Source: an uncultured Desulfobacterales bacterium
GTDB taxonomy: Bacteria > Desulfobacterota > Desulfobacteria > Desulfobacterales > SpSt-501
Assembly: GCA_938048455.1 (NCBI GenBank)
Contig: CALIUY010000033.1
Coordinates: forward strand, 1 to 64,000
Direction: 5' to 3'
Length of the DNA: 64,000 bases
Of this stretch, positions 38,985 through 49,620 are shown in pieces. The stretch's first letter is position 1. The number at the start of each line of letters is the position of its first letter. Below the pieces are notes generated by a model, which saw only the letters and a program-made list of their open reading frames with translations, had not been told where the DNA came from and ran no database searches. Made by a program: the position numbers and the translations under genes.

Positions 38985-40154
38985 TCAGCCGGCGGGCTGC
39001 TGGATGAAGCGGGCGATGTCCTGGAGCTGCTCGAGGCTCGGGGAGCGGAAGAGGTATCCCGAGTCTCCGAGCGGTCCGCTCAGCACCGGGGGCACCGTCT
39101 CCACCTGCAGGATGTGGTGTCCGTAACGGGAGATCACGTCGTTGTGGGTGTGGGCGTAGCGGCGGCTGCGGCGCCGGCTGCAGTAGCCGCTGTGGTACAG
39201 TCGCCGGTAGGGGAGGGTGGTTTCCCCGCGGACCAAAAGCTCGGCCCAGGCGCGGTAGATGTCCGCGTCCGCGCTGTAATTGAACATGTCCGTCGTCCAG
39301 CCTCCCGGCGGCCGCAGGTTGATCTCGAGCGGCACCCAGGAGCCGTCCGCGGTGTGGAAAAACTCGATGTGGAAGAAACGTTCGCGGACCGCGAAGGCCG
39401 AAACGCTGCGCAGGCCCGCTTCCTCCAGCCCCGCGGGGATCTCGCGCAGCGAATAGTAGAAGAGGTCGCGGCCCTCGCGCACGGTTTCGAGAATGCCCTG
39501 GCTGAAGACGTGTGCGGCGGTGAAGAGCGGGCGCCCTTCGCGGTCGGCGAGGCCGTCGAAGGAGTGGAGCTCGCCGGCGACAAAGGCTTCCAGAAACCAC
39601 TCTTCGTTCGGCTGCGCCGTGAAGAGCGTTGCCAGGCCGGCTTCGGATTCGATCCGGTGGGCGTTGCGCGCTCCCACGCCGGCATCCGGCTTGGCGATCA
39701 GCGGAAAGCCGGCCTCGGCGGCGAAGGCCCGCGCCTCCTCGAGGCTTCCGACCCGGCGTCCCGGCGCCGTGGGCAACCCCGCCGCGCGGAAGATCTCCTT
39801 CATCCGCGACTTGCGCCGTACGCGCTCGATTTCCGCCGGTCGGGGACCCGGGATGTTGAAATCCTCCCGGATGCGCGCTTCGGTTTCGAGCCAGTACTCG
39901 TTCAGCGATTCGAAGCGCTCGATCTTGCCGAACCGATACGTGTACCACCCGCAGGCGCGCACGAGCGCCTCGTCGTCGTGAAGATCGCTCACGGACCGGT
40001 ATTCGCTGAGCGACGCCCGGACCTCCGGGGCGATCCCCTCCTCCGGGGTGTCCCCGATGCCGAGCGCGCGGCCGCCGGCCTGCTTCACCTGCAGCCAAAA
40101 GCGGTGATAGTGGGGCGGAAAATGCGGCGAGAGGATGACGATGTTCTCGGCCAT
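38985..40154 (-). CDS. ATP-grasp domain ligase (paralogue 1)
   Basis: GFPLIAKPDAGVGARNAHRIE; FFHIEFFHTADGSWVPLEINLRPPGGWTTDMFNYS. Confidence 0.87.
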   Translation of the reverse strand: MAENIVILSPHFPPHYHRFWLQVKQAGGRALGIGDTPEEGIAPEVRASLSEYRSVSDLHDDEALVRACGWYTYRFGKIERFESLNEYWLETEARIREDFNIPGPRPAEIERVRRKSRMKEIFRAAGLPTAPGRRVGSLEEARAFAAEAGFPLIAKPDAGVGARNAHRIESEAGLATLFTAQPNEEWFLEAFVAGELHSFDGLADREGRPLFTAAHVFSQGILETVREGRDLFYYSLREIPAGLEEAGLRSVSAFAVRERFFHIEFFHTADGSWVPLEINLRPPGGWTTDMFNYSADADIYRAWAELLVRGETTLPYRRLYHSGYCSRRRSRRYAHTHNDVISRYGHHILQVETVPPVLSGPLGDSGYLFRSPSLEQLQDIARFIQQPAG

Positions 40155-40159
40155 GGGCT

Positions 40160-41326
40160 TCACCCTTCCCGGCGCGCCTCGGCGGCGAGGGCCCGGATCT
40201 CCTCTTCGTCCGCGGCGCGGAAGATGTAGCGGTAGCGCCCCATGACTTCCCAATAGAGCGGCGGGTTTTCGGCGTGGTCGACCAAGCGGTCGCCCAGGAG
40301 GTCGAGGAGCCGGTCGTGGGGGAGGGCGTAGGAGCGGTCGCGGCGTCCGACGTAGCCGACGGCGTACTTCTTGACCGCGGGAAGCTCCGGGGGGCGGCGG
40401 AGCAGGATCCGCGCCCAGGCCCGGTAGAGGTCGCCGTCGATGCTGTAGTTCATCATGTCGAGGATCGCCCCCCCGGGCGGCCGGGCGTTCAGCTCGATCG
40501 GGACCCAGTCGGTTTCGCGCTCGAAGAACTCGAAGTGAAAGAACTTGCGGCGCAGGCCGATGCGGCGCAAAAGCTCGCGGCCCGCTGCGGCCAGCGGGGC
40601 GGGAACCTCCCGGCTGACGTAGAAGAAGGGATCCCGGCGGCCGCCGGTGTACTCGAAGACCCCTTCTCCGTAAACCAGTCGGTTCTCGAACACCACCTCG
40701 CCCTCGAGATCGACCAGCCCGTCGAAGGTGACGATGGGGGCGGAGATCCAGTCCTCGAGCAGGAGATCCTCTCTGAGGCGCGGGAAGATTTCCCGCAGGG
40801 CCGCTTCGTCCTCCACCCGGTGGACCCCTTGGGCGCCCACCCCCTCGTTCGGCTTGAGGCAGACGGGGTAGCCGAGGCTCCGCGCGAGCTGCAGCGCCTC
40901 CTCCAGGGTGGCCACGACCGCTCCGCGGGCGACCGGGAGCCGGGCGTCCTGGAAGAGGCGTTTCATGACCGATTTCTTTTTCAACGGCTCGATGTCGTCG
41001 CGGCGGATGCCGGGGATGTCGAAGCGCTCGTTGATCCACGCCTCCAGGCGCAACCAGGCTTCGTTGTGGGACTCGACCCAGGCGAAGGGCCCCTCGAAAC
41101 CCTGAGCGTGCTTGATTTCCAAAAGCTCGCCGACCGCCGCCTCCACCCGCTCCCAGCGGCCGAGCTCCGCGCGGGCGTACCAGCGGATGCAGGCGCGCAG
41201 GTCCGCGGGCAGGCTGTAGAAATCGGCCTCGCCGATCGCCCAGACGCGGATGCCCTCGGCGTGCAGGCGGCGCACGAACTGGGCGTAGTTGGGCGGAAAT
41301 TCGGGGGAGAGGTAGAGGATGTCCAC
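40160..41326 (-). CDS. ATP-grasp domain ligase (paralogue 2)
   Basis: GYPVCLKPNEGVGAQGVHRVE; FFHFEFFERETDWVPIELNARPPGGAILDMMNYS. Confidence 0.87.
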   Translation of the reverse strand: MDILYLSPEFPPNYAQFVRRLHAEGIRVWAIGEADFYSLPADLRACIRWYARAELGRWERVEAAVGELLEIKHAQGFEGPFAWVESHNEAWLRLEAWINERFDIPGIRRDDIEPLKKKSVMKRLFQDARLPVARGAVVATLEEALQLARSLGYPVCLKPNEGVGAQGVHRVEDEAALREIFPRLREDLLLEDWISAPIVTFDGLVDLEGEVVFENRLVYGEGVFEYTGGRRDPFFYVSREVPAPLAAAGRELLRRIGLRRKFFHFEFFERETDWVPIELNARPPGGAILDMMNYSIDGDLYRAWARILLRRPPELPAVKKYAVGYVGRRDRSYALPHDRLLDLLGDRLVDHAENPPLYWEVMGRYRYIFRAADEEEIRALAAEARREG

Positions 41327-41335
41327 GGGGCTCTC

Positions 41336-43210
41336 TCACTCCAACTCGTCGAAGCGGCACGAGAGGGTCACCCCCTCGCCGTCGAAGACGCTCTTGACAC
41401 GGTAGGGCAGCGACTTGAACATCCGGATCATCGCCCGATTGTCGGGGGAGGTGTAAGCCATCAGGCCCGCGATGCCCTGCTCCCGTGCCGCTTCCGCGAT
41501 CTTGCGCAGCATGCGGCGACCGATCCCTTTGTTTTGAAAATCCTTCTGCACCGAGAAGGCGACTTCGGCCATGTTGAGCTTCTCGACCAGCCGGCTTTCC
41601 CCGACCGCCACGACGCGGCCGAAGCCGAACTCGCCCACGACGGCGACGAGCGTCAAGTCCTTCACGTAATCGACGAGCGAGCGGCTTTCGATTTCGGAGC
41701 GCGGAAAACTCGTCTTTTCGTGGCGGAAGCGCGAGAAGATGTCTTCCTTATCCAGGCTGTAGAAATGCTCCTGGATGCGGCGCTCGTCGACCGGCTTGGC
41801 CGGACGGATCACGACCGCGGTGCCCTCAAGGTCCAAGGTTTCCTCGAGGCGGATCGGATAGACGGCGTGCACGGCCTCGCCGAAGGTGCGCTCGGCGCCG
41901 ATCAGCCCCAGCCGTTTGGCCGCGGCGAAGAGCTCCTCGCGGAAATCCGGGTGGGCGACGCTGATCATGCCCACCGCCCGCTCCTGCAGGCTTTTGCCGA
42001 GCAGGTTGATCGCCCCGTACTCGGTGACCACGTAATGCACATCCGCCCGCGGCACCCCGACGCTGCGCTTGCCGAGCAGGGGGACGATCCGGCTCGTGCG
42101 GCCGTCCTCCGCGGTCGAGGGCAGCATGAGGATCGCCTTGCCGCCCGGGGAGCGCCGCGCGCCGCGCGTGAAGTCCACGATGCCCGAGACTCCGGCGAAG
42201 AAGGTGTGCGGCGAGGCCTCCACCTCCACCTGCCCGGTCAGGTCGATCGCGTGGGCGACGTTCATGCTGACCATGCGTCGGTGGCGCGAAATCACGAAGG
42301 GGTCGTTGACATAGTCCGAGGGTCGGAAGTCCACGGCGGGATTGTTGTCCAGGAAGTCGTAGAGGCTGCGCGATCCGATCGCCGCCGAAGCGACGAGCTT
42401 GCCCTCGTTGATCCCCTTGAAGCGGTTGGTGATGACCCCGCGGGCGTAAAGGTGCATGGCGTCGTCGGTGAGGAACTGGGAGTGCACCCCTAAATCGTTT
42501 TTGTCGCCGAGGGCCTGGATCGTGGCCTGGGAGGCGGCGTCGAGTCCGATCTGGAGCGTGGATCCGTCCTCGATCAGGCGGGCGATCAGCCGCCCGATGC
42601 GCACGGCGGCCTCCGAGGAGCCGCGGGGGGAAACGGTCGGCAGCGGCTCCTCGTGCTCGACGATCCAGTCGACGTCGTTCACGTGGATGAAGCTCTGGCC
42701 GAGCACCCGGGGCATCTGCGGGTTGACCTGGGCGATCACGAGGTCGGCCGAGCGTGCGGCGGCGAGGGTGACGTCGACCGAAATCCCGAGGCTCATCCAG
42801 CCGAAGTCGTCGGGCGGGGAGACCTGAATCAGCGCGGCGTGGATGGGGAGCTTGCGGGAGAGGAAGAGATCGGGCACTTCGGAGAGGTTCATGGGGGTGA
42901 TGAAGCGCCGATGCCGGGAGATCGCCTCGGTCTGGGTCGCTCCGAGGTAGAAGGTGCGCAGGTTGAGGGTGAAATCCTGCGTCTGGTCGGCCAGTGCGCT
43001 CAAGGGGGCGACCTCGCTGCTGAGCAGGCGCACCACCTCGAGGCCGCTCATCCGCCGGGCTTCCTCGGCGAGGGCCCGCAGCAGCTCCTGGGGCTGAGCG
43101 CAGGCCGAGCCGACGAAGATGCGCTGCCCGGAACGCAGGCGACGGACGGCCTCGGCGGCCGTGCAGCGCTTCCGGAGATAGGCATCCGCCCAGTACGTCG
43201 TGCTCGGCAT
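41336..43210 (-). CDS. Acetyl-CoA hydrolase/CoA-transferase fused to C-terminal GNAT acetyltransferase
   Basis: GSACAQPQELLRALAEEA; GVSGIVDFTRGARRSPGGKAILMLPSTAEDGRTSRIVPLL; VVTEYGAINLLGKSLQERA; GNAT VQKDFQNKGIGRRMLRKIAEAAREQGI. Confidence 0.92.
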   Translation of the reverse strand: MPSTTYWADAYLRKRCTAAEAVRRLRSGQRIFVGSACAQPQELLRALAEEARRMSGLEVVRLLSSEVAPLSALADQTQDFTLNLRTFYLGATQTEAISRHRRFITPMNLSEVPDLFLSRKLPIHAALIQVSPPDDFGWMSLGISVDVTLAAARSADLVIAQVNPQMPRVLGQSFIHVNDVDWIVEHEEPLPTVSPRGSSEAAVRIGRLIARLIEDGSTLQIGLDAASQATIQALGDKNDLGVHSQFLTDDAMHLYARGVITNRFKGINEGKLVASAAIGSRSLYDFLDNNPAVDFRPSDYVNDPFVISRHRRMVSMNVAHAIDLTGQVEVEASPHTFFAGVSGIVDFTRGARRSPGGKAILMLPSTAEDGRTSRIVPLLGKRSVGVPRADVHYVVTEYGAINLLGKSLQERAVGMISVAHPDFREELFAAAKRLGLIGAERTFGEAVHAVYPIRLEETLDLEGTAVVIRPAKPVDERRIQEHFYSLDKEDIFSRFRHEKTSFPRSEIESRSLVDYVKDLTLVAVVGEFGFGRVVAVGESRLVEKLNMAEVAFSVQKDFQNKGIGRRMLRKIAEAAREQGIAGLMAYTSPDNRAMIRMFKSLPYRVKSVFDGEGVTLSCRFDELE

Positions 43211-43383
43211 GGTCGTTCTCCGCCCTCGGAGGGGAAAGACGGCTGACCGCCCCGTCCCGCCCGATTCCGGGTGGAAGCGCGGTCGCCGGAGGAAACGTTG
43301 GCCGACGGATAGAGAAGGCATTCTCGCACGGGGGGCGATCGCTTGCAAGAGGAAGCGGGGATCGCGTGCCGTGCCGGGGCGGA

Positions 43384-43412
43384 TTGTGATTGTCGGCGAT
43401 CCGCGGTATGCT
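43384..43412 (+). promoter_or_regulatory. Candidate sigma70 promoter TTGTGA-N17-TATGCT upstream of dacC-like gene
   Basis: TTGTGA 43384-43389, 17-nt spacer, TATGCT 43407-43412; favours the ATG at 43493 over 43424. Confidence 0.5.
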
Positions 43413-43492
43413 GGAATCCACCGATGATCGGGTCGGAGGAGGCCATCCGCGGTCGTCTGAAAGCGGCGGAGGGAAGAGAGCGCAAGGAGACG

Positions 43493-44425
43493 ATGCGGTT
43501 ACGATTTCCGGTCGCCGTGCTGGCGGTTTTTTTTCTCGTGACCGCGGCTGCCGGCGGGACGGAGCCGGGAAAGAAACCCGCCCGCTTTCGCACCGATCCG
43601 GCGCCGCCGGCCGCGCCCGTAAAGCCTGCCGGCGGGGAGCGCGGTTTCGAGGCCTGGGCCGTGGCCGAGGCCGAAGGCGGCCGGCTGCTTGCGGGCGAAA
43701 ACCTCACCCGGCGTTGGCCCCAGGCGAGCCTGACCAAGGTCATGCTCGCGCTGGTCGTGCTGGATGCCGTGGACCGCGGGGAGATCCGGCTCGCAGAGCC
43801 CGTGCGCGTCTCGCGCCGCGCCCAGGGGATGGGCGGCAGCCAGGTCTTTCTCCGGGCGGGGGAGGTCTTCCCCCTCGAGGAACTGCTGCGGGCGGCGCTC
43901 GTCGAGTCGGCGAACGACGCGGCCATGGCGATCGCCGAGCACGTCGCCGGAAGCGCCGAAGCCTTCGTGACGCGCATGAACCGGAAAGCCCGGGAATTGG
44001 GGATGGAGGATACCGAATACCACGGCGTCCACGGGCTTCCCCCCCCACCCGGTGCCGCCGACAACCTCTCCACCTGCGCCGATCTCATTCGGCTCGCCCG
44101 CGCGGCGATCGCCCGCCCGAGGATCCTCGAATGGACCGGGCTGGCCGAAGCCCCCTTCCGCGGCGGGGCGCTCCAGATGCGCAACAAGAACCGGCTCATC
44201 GGCCGCATTCCGGGGGTGGACGGCCTGAAGACCGGCTACACCCGCCGCGCCGGATTCAACCTCATCGCCACGGGCGCCGAAGGCGGCCGCCGGCTGATCG
44301 TGGTCGTCCTCGGGGCTGCCGACCCGCGGCGGCGCGACGCTTTCGCCGCGGCCAAATTCCATGAATTTCTTGACCTTGAGGCGAAGGAGCCCCCCGCGGT
44401 CGACCGACCGGCCAGCGGCGGCTGA
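43493..44425 (+). CDS. D-alanyl-D-alanine carboxypeptidase (PBP5/6, S11 family)
   Basis: SLTK, SAND and KTG motifs (QASLTKVML, ESANDAAMAIAEH, DGLKTGYTRRAGFN); signal peptide. Confidence 0.92.
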   Translation: MRLRFPVAVLAVFFLVTAAAGGTEPGKKPARFRTDPAPPAAPVKPAGGERGFEAWAVAEAEGGRLLAGENLTRRWPQASLTKVMLALVVLDAVDRGEIRLAEPVRVSRRAQGMGGSQVFLRAGEVFPLEELLRAALVESANDAAMAIAEHVAGSAEAFVTRMNRKARELGMEDTEYHGVHGLPPPPGAADNLSTCADLIRLARAAIARPRILEWTGLAEAPFRGGALQMRNKNRLIGRIPGVDGLKTGYTRRAGFNLIATGAEGGRRLIVVVLGAADPRRRDAFAAAKFHEFLDLEAKEPPAVDRPASGG

Positions 44426-44500
44426 CCCGGCGGCGGCGCGGCGGGCCGGAGAAAAGAACGCCGGGTCCGCGGAAGAGACGACCCGACGGCCGGGGGCCGT

Positions 44501-46372
44501 TTAAGGCGAGGCGCGCGCTCGGTCGAGGATCCCCGCCAGCTGCTCGGCCGTATAGAAATCGCCTTTCCAGAGGATCCCTCCGTCCCGACCGTAGACGACG
44601 AGCAGGGGGACGGTGAGGCTTCCGGCTTTTTGGAGCATTTCTTTCGCCGCGGGATTTCCGGCCGTGAGGTCCACCTTGAAGACGGCCACCTCCGGTGCCT
44701 CGAGGCGCCGCAGGATTTCGGGTCGTTTCCAGACCCCCTCCTCCAGGGCGCGGCAATTCAGGCACCAATCGGCCGTGAACACGAGCACGACCGCCCGGCC
44801 CTCGGCCTGCGCGCGGCTGAGGCGCTCCCCGCGGAACGGCTCCCAGGGGAGGGGGGCGGCGGCGGAAAGGCGCAAACCCGCCGTGACCGCCCCGGCCGCG
44901 ATCAGAACGCCGAAGAGCACCCAAAAGACGCGGACGCTTTTGCGGGCGGCGAGCCGGGGTCCGCGCCGCGCCACCCAGAGCCCGGAAGCCGCGACACAGG
45001 CCGCGACCGCCCATCCGGCGAGGCGCGGCGGGAAAAGCCCCGGCAGAAGCCCCTCGGCGCCGATTCCGGCAAAGTAGAAGGCCGCGGCGAGAAGCAGAAA
45101 GGCCATCGCCTGCTTGACGAGCTCCGAGGCGGGTCCCGCCGCGCGCAGACTCGCCACCCGGTGCGGAAACGCCGCCAGCAGGGCGTAAGGCACTCCCATT
45201 CCGAAACCGATCGCCGCAAAGACGAGCACGGCCGCTTCGGGCGAGCGGGCGGCGGCCCAGGCGGCGGCCGTCCCCATGAAGGGGGCGGTGCAGGGAGTGG
45301 AGAGCACCCCCGTCAGGATGCCGATCCCGAAGGCGCCGGCTGCGGAATCCAGGCGGGGCTCGAGGCGGTAAAGAAATCCCGGCAGGCGCGGAGACCACCC
45401 CCGGAGGCCGCCCAGGGCGAGCGCGGCGAGAACGATCCCCACGGCGAGGCTGAAGGCGGGGATCTGAAAGAGACCGTGCGCGGCGGCGACCCCGCTGGCC
45501 GTCGCGACCGCCAGCCCGAGCACAAGCCAGAAAGAGACGATCCCGGCGGTGAGCCAAAGGCCGAGTTGCCGGCCGCGCCGCGGCTCGGCCGCCGCCCGCG
45601 AGAGGCCGATGATCTTGACCGGGATGAGCGGCAGGACACAGGGGGTGAAATTGAGGAGCAGCCCCCCCAGGGCGCCGAGCACCAGAATCCCGGCCGCGCC
45701 GGCGAGGGTCCGGCCGTCGAGGCGCACACCGATCCCGAAGAGCTCGAAAGCGGCTTCGGCGGCCGCGGCCGCTTCCGCGCGGCGGGAGGTGAACTCCGCC
45801 ATCAGGCCGGGCTCGACGACCCGCGGCGCCTGACCGGGGGCGGCGAGGGTTCCGACCGCCTCGATTTTTCTCTCTTCGGGAAGCAGGCAGGCGCTTTCGG
45901 TGCAGGCCTGGAAGGCGACCGTCAGGTGCAGCGGCAGGCGGCGGGCCCCCGGGGGGAGATCCAGACGCAGCGGCAGAAAAATCGTCGCCCGACCTTCAAA
46001 GGTGGGCAGCGGCCGGTCGGTGAACCCCACGGCGAGCGGCCGGGCCCTGGGGTAGAAGGGGGCCTCGGCGATCACCCCGGAAGGTGCATCGTGCAGCTCG
46101 AGCCGCGCGGGAAAGGGCCGGAAGTCCGCCCGTTCCCCCCAGGCCGCGCGGTCGGCCATGACGTGGAACCCCGGGGCGATCTCGAGGATCACCGCGAGCA
46201 CGGCCTCGCCGCGGGAAGGAAGCGGATCGAGCGGCCAGGAAACGGCGATGCGAACCGGCTCCGCGGCCTCCTCGCCCGTTTCCGCCGCCGCGGCCGGCAG
46301 GGCGGGCGCGGCGATCCCGAACGCCGCGAACCCCAACAACGCCGCCAGAAGGATCGACATGAAAGAAACCAT
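44501..46372 (-). CDS. dsbD: Protein-disulfide reductase DsbD
   Basis: LNFTPCVLPLIPVKIIGLSRA; STPCTAPFMGTA; C-terminal VLVFTADWCLNCRALEEGVW. Confidence 0.93.
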   Translation of the reverse strand: MVSFMSILLAALLGFAAFGIAAPALPAAAAETGEEAAEPVRIAVSWPLDPLPSRGEAVLAVILEIAPGFHVMADRAAWGERADFRPFPARLELHDAPSGVIAEAPFYPRARPLAVGFTDRPLPTFEGRATIFLPLRLDLPPGARRLPLHLTVAFQACTESACLLPEERKIEAVGTLAAPGQAPRVVEPGLMAEFTSRRAEAAAAAEAAFELFGIGVRLDGRTLAGAAGILVLGALGGLLLNFTPCVLPLIPVKIIGLSRAAAEPRRGRQLGLWLTAGIVSFWLVLGLAVATASGVAAAHGLFQIPAFSLAVGIVLAALALGGLRGWSPRLPGFLYRLEPRLDSAAGAFGIGILTGVLSTPCTAPFMGTAAAWAAARSPEAAVLVFAAIGFGMGVPYALLAAFPHRVASLRAAGPASELVKQAMAFLLLAAAFYFAGIGAEGLLPGLFPPRLAGWAVAACVAASGLWVARRGPRLAARKSVRVFWVLFGVLIAAGAVTAGLRLSAAAPLPWEPFRGERLSRAQAEGRAVVLVFTADWCLNCRALEEGVWKRPEILRRLEAPEVAVFKVDLTAGNPAAKEMLQKAGSLTVPLLVVYGRDGGILWKGDFYTAEQLAGILDRARASP

Positions 46373-46439
46373 AGCACAAGGGCTCCTCCGCGCCCAGAGA
46401 GGGCCTCTTCCCCGCCCCGCCCTCGGAGCGACAAACGGT

Positions 46440-46468
46440 TTGACTTCCCTGAACAGCCATACTACCTA
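46440..46468 (+). promoter_or_regulatory. Candidate sigma70 promoter TTGACT-N17-TACCTA upstream of metK
   Basis: TTGACT 46440-46445, 17-nt spacer, TACCTA 46463-46468. Confidence 0.45.
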
Positions 46469-46567
46469 TCCCCGTTTAATGACCGCATCCGCCGTTGCCC
46501 GGGGCGTTGATCCGCACAACCGCGCCGGGCCGCGGCCGGTGGGCTGAACATCCTGAGGAGACCGCCC

Positions 46568-47749
46568 ATGAGCATCAGCATTCCCAAAGAAAAATTCTTC
46601 TTCACCTCCGAGTCCGTGACCGAGGGTCATCCGGACAAGGTGGCCGACCAGATTTCGGATGCGATCCTTGATGCGATCATCGCCGAGGACAAGAATTGCC
46701 GGGTGGCCTGCGAGACCCTCGTCACCACGGGGCTCGCCTTCATCGCCGGCGAGATCACCACCTCCACCTATGTCGAGATGCCCCAGATCGTGCGCGACAC
46801 GATCCGCGACATCGGCTACAGTTCCTCGCGCATGGGCTTCGATTGGCAGACCTGCGCCGTGCTGACGAGCATCGATCATCAGTCCCTGGACATCGCCATG
46901 GGCATCGACAAGGGCGACGGGCGTTACAAGGAGCAGGGGGCGGGTGATCAGGGGCTGATGTTCGGCTACGCCACCGACGAGACCCCCGAGCTGATGCCGA
47001 TGCCGATCGTGCTCGCCCATCGGCTGTGCCGGCGGCTTGCCGAGGTCCGCAAAAACGGACAGCTCGACTACCTACGGCCGGACGGCAAGGCCCAGGTCAC
47101 GATCGAGTACCAGGACGGGGTCCCCCGCCGGGTGGATGCCGTGGTCATCGCCTCCCAGCACAGCCCGGATGTCGACTACGAGGTGCTGCGCCAGGGAATC
47201 CTGAACACCGTCGTCCGCAAGGTGATCCCCGAGTCCATGCTCGACGAGGAGACGCGCTACTACATCAACGCCACCGGGCGCTTTGTGATCGGCGGCCCGA
47301 TGGGCGACTGCGGCCTGACGGGACGCAAAATCATCGTCGACACCTACGGCGGCCAGGGAAGCCACGGCGGGGGCTGCTTCTCGGGCAAGGATCCCTCCAA
47401 GGTCGACCGCTCCGGCTCCTACATGGCCCGCTACGTCGCCAAGAACCTGGTGGCGGCCGGCCTGGCCAAGCGCTGCGAGGTGCAGATCGCCTATTGCATC
47501 GGCGTCGCCCAGCCCGTCTCCGTGATGGTCGACACCATGGGCACCAGCATGCTCACGGGGGCGCGCCTGGCGGAGCTCGTGCGCGAATGCTTCGACCTCC
47601 GCCCGGCGGCGATCATCGAACACCTCGATCTGCTGCGGCCGATCTACCGCAAGACGGCCTGCTACGGCCATTTCGGCCGCAACGAACCGGAGTTCAGCTG
47701 GGAGCGCACCGACATGGTGGACACCCTGCGGGCCAAGGCGGGGATCTGA
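46568..47749 (+). CDS. metK: S-adenosylmethionine synthetase
   Basis: [59 protein letters not shown]. Confidence 0.97.
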   Translation: MSISIPKEKFFFTSESVTEGHPDKVADQISDAILDAIIAEDKNCRVACETLVTTGLAFIAGEITTSTYVEMPQIVRDTIRDIGYSSSRMGFDWQTCAVLTSIDHQSLDIAMGIDKGDGRYKEQGAGDQGLMFGYATDETPELMPMPIVLAHRLCRRLAEVRKNGQLDYLRPDGKAQVTIEYQDGVPRRVDAVVIASQHSPDVDYEVLRQGILNTVVRKVIPESMLDEETRYYINATGRFVIGGPMGDCGLTGRKIIVDTYGGQGSHGGGCFSGKDPSKVDRSGSYMARYVAKNLVAAGLAKRCEVQIAYCIGVAQPVSVMVDTMGTSMLTGARLAELVRECFDLRPAAIIEHLDLLRPIYRKTACYGHFGRNEPEFSWERTDMVDTLRAKAGI

Positions 47750-49051
<1,302 letters not shown>

Positions 49052-49062
49052 AGCGGGGGGGA

Positions 49063-49620
49063 TTACGGGCCCGCCCGCGCGAGGGCGTCGTTCAGCAGGA
49101 TACGGCAGTAGCGGCACAGCTCCCCGCCCTTGCGGTCGACGTCGCGTGCGCTGCGGCAGTAGTGCATCGGGCAGGTGGGGTCCGGGCAGTGGCGCAGCCC
49201 GAAGGTGTGCCCGAGCTCGTGGACGACCTCCTTGAGCAGCCGGCTGCGCAGCGCCGCCTGAGGCAGCGGAAATCCGGGGGCGACTCCCAGGCGGTGGGTG
49301 GAGACGATGCACGCCCGACCCCCGAGCTGAGCTTCGCCGAAGACGTAGGTGAAAACCGGGATGAAGAGGTCCTCCTCGGTCAGCGCGACCACTTTCAGGG
49401 CCTCGGGGGGACAGGCGGCGGCGAGGCGTTCCAGAAGCGGGGTGGAGCCGACCTGGCCGCGCACGGGGTCGCGCGCGAAGCCGATGTCGGCGAGCAGCCC
49501 CACGGTGCGTGTCTCGCGGCCGAAGACCCGGCGCACCTCGTCGCCCGCCGCCGCGAGCAGCTCTTCCTCGAAGGCGCCCAGAGGGGTGAGCAGAATGCAC
49601 GAAGCCGCAGGCGGGTTCAC
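49063..49620 (-). CDS. Archaemetzincin-family zinc metalloprotease; GTG start
   Basis: KEVVHELGHTFGLRHCPDPTCPMHYCRSARDVDRKGGELCRYCR (HExxHxxGxxH + C/CPM/CxxC). Confidence 0.93.
   Translation of the reverse strand: MNPPAASCILLTPLGAFEEELLAAAGDEVRRVFGRETRTVGLLADIGFARDPVRGQVGSTPLLERLAAACPPEALKVVALTEEDLFIPVFTYVFGEAQLGGRACIVSTHRLGVAPGFPLPQAALRSRLLKEVVHELGHTFGLRHCPDPTCPMHYCRSARDVDRKGGELCRYCRILLNDALARAGP

Noticed and set aside
44486-44500. Hairpin ACGGCC-GGG-GGCCGT as terminator between dacC and dsbD
   Set aside because: Only 6 bp and no real T-tract (TTAAGG); too weak to list as a feature.
46469-46567. SAM or SAH riboswitch upstream of metK-ahcY
   Set aside because: Looked for conserved riboswitch core motifs in the leader and did not recognise any; a covariance-model scan would be needed.
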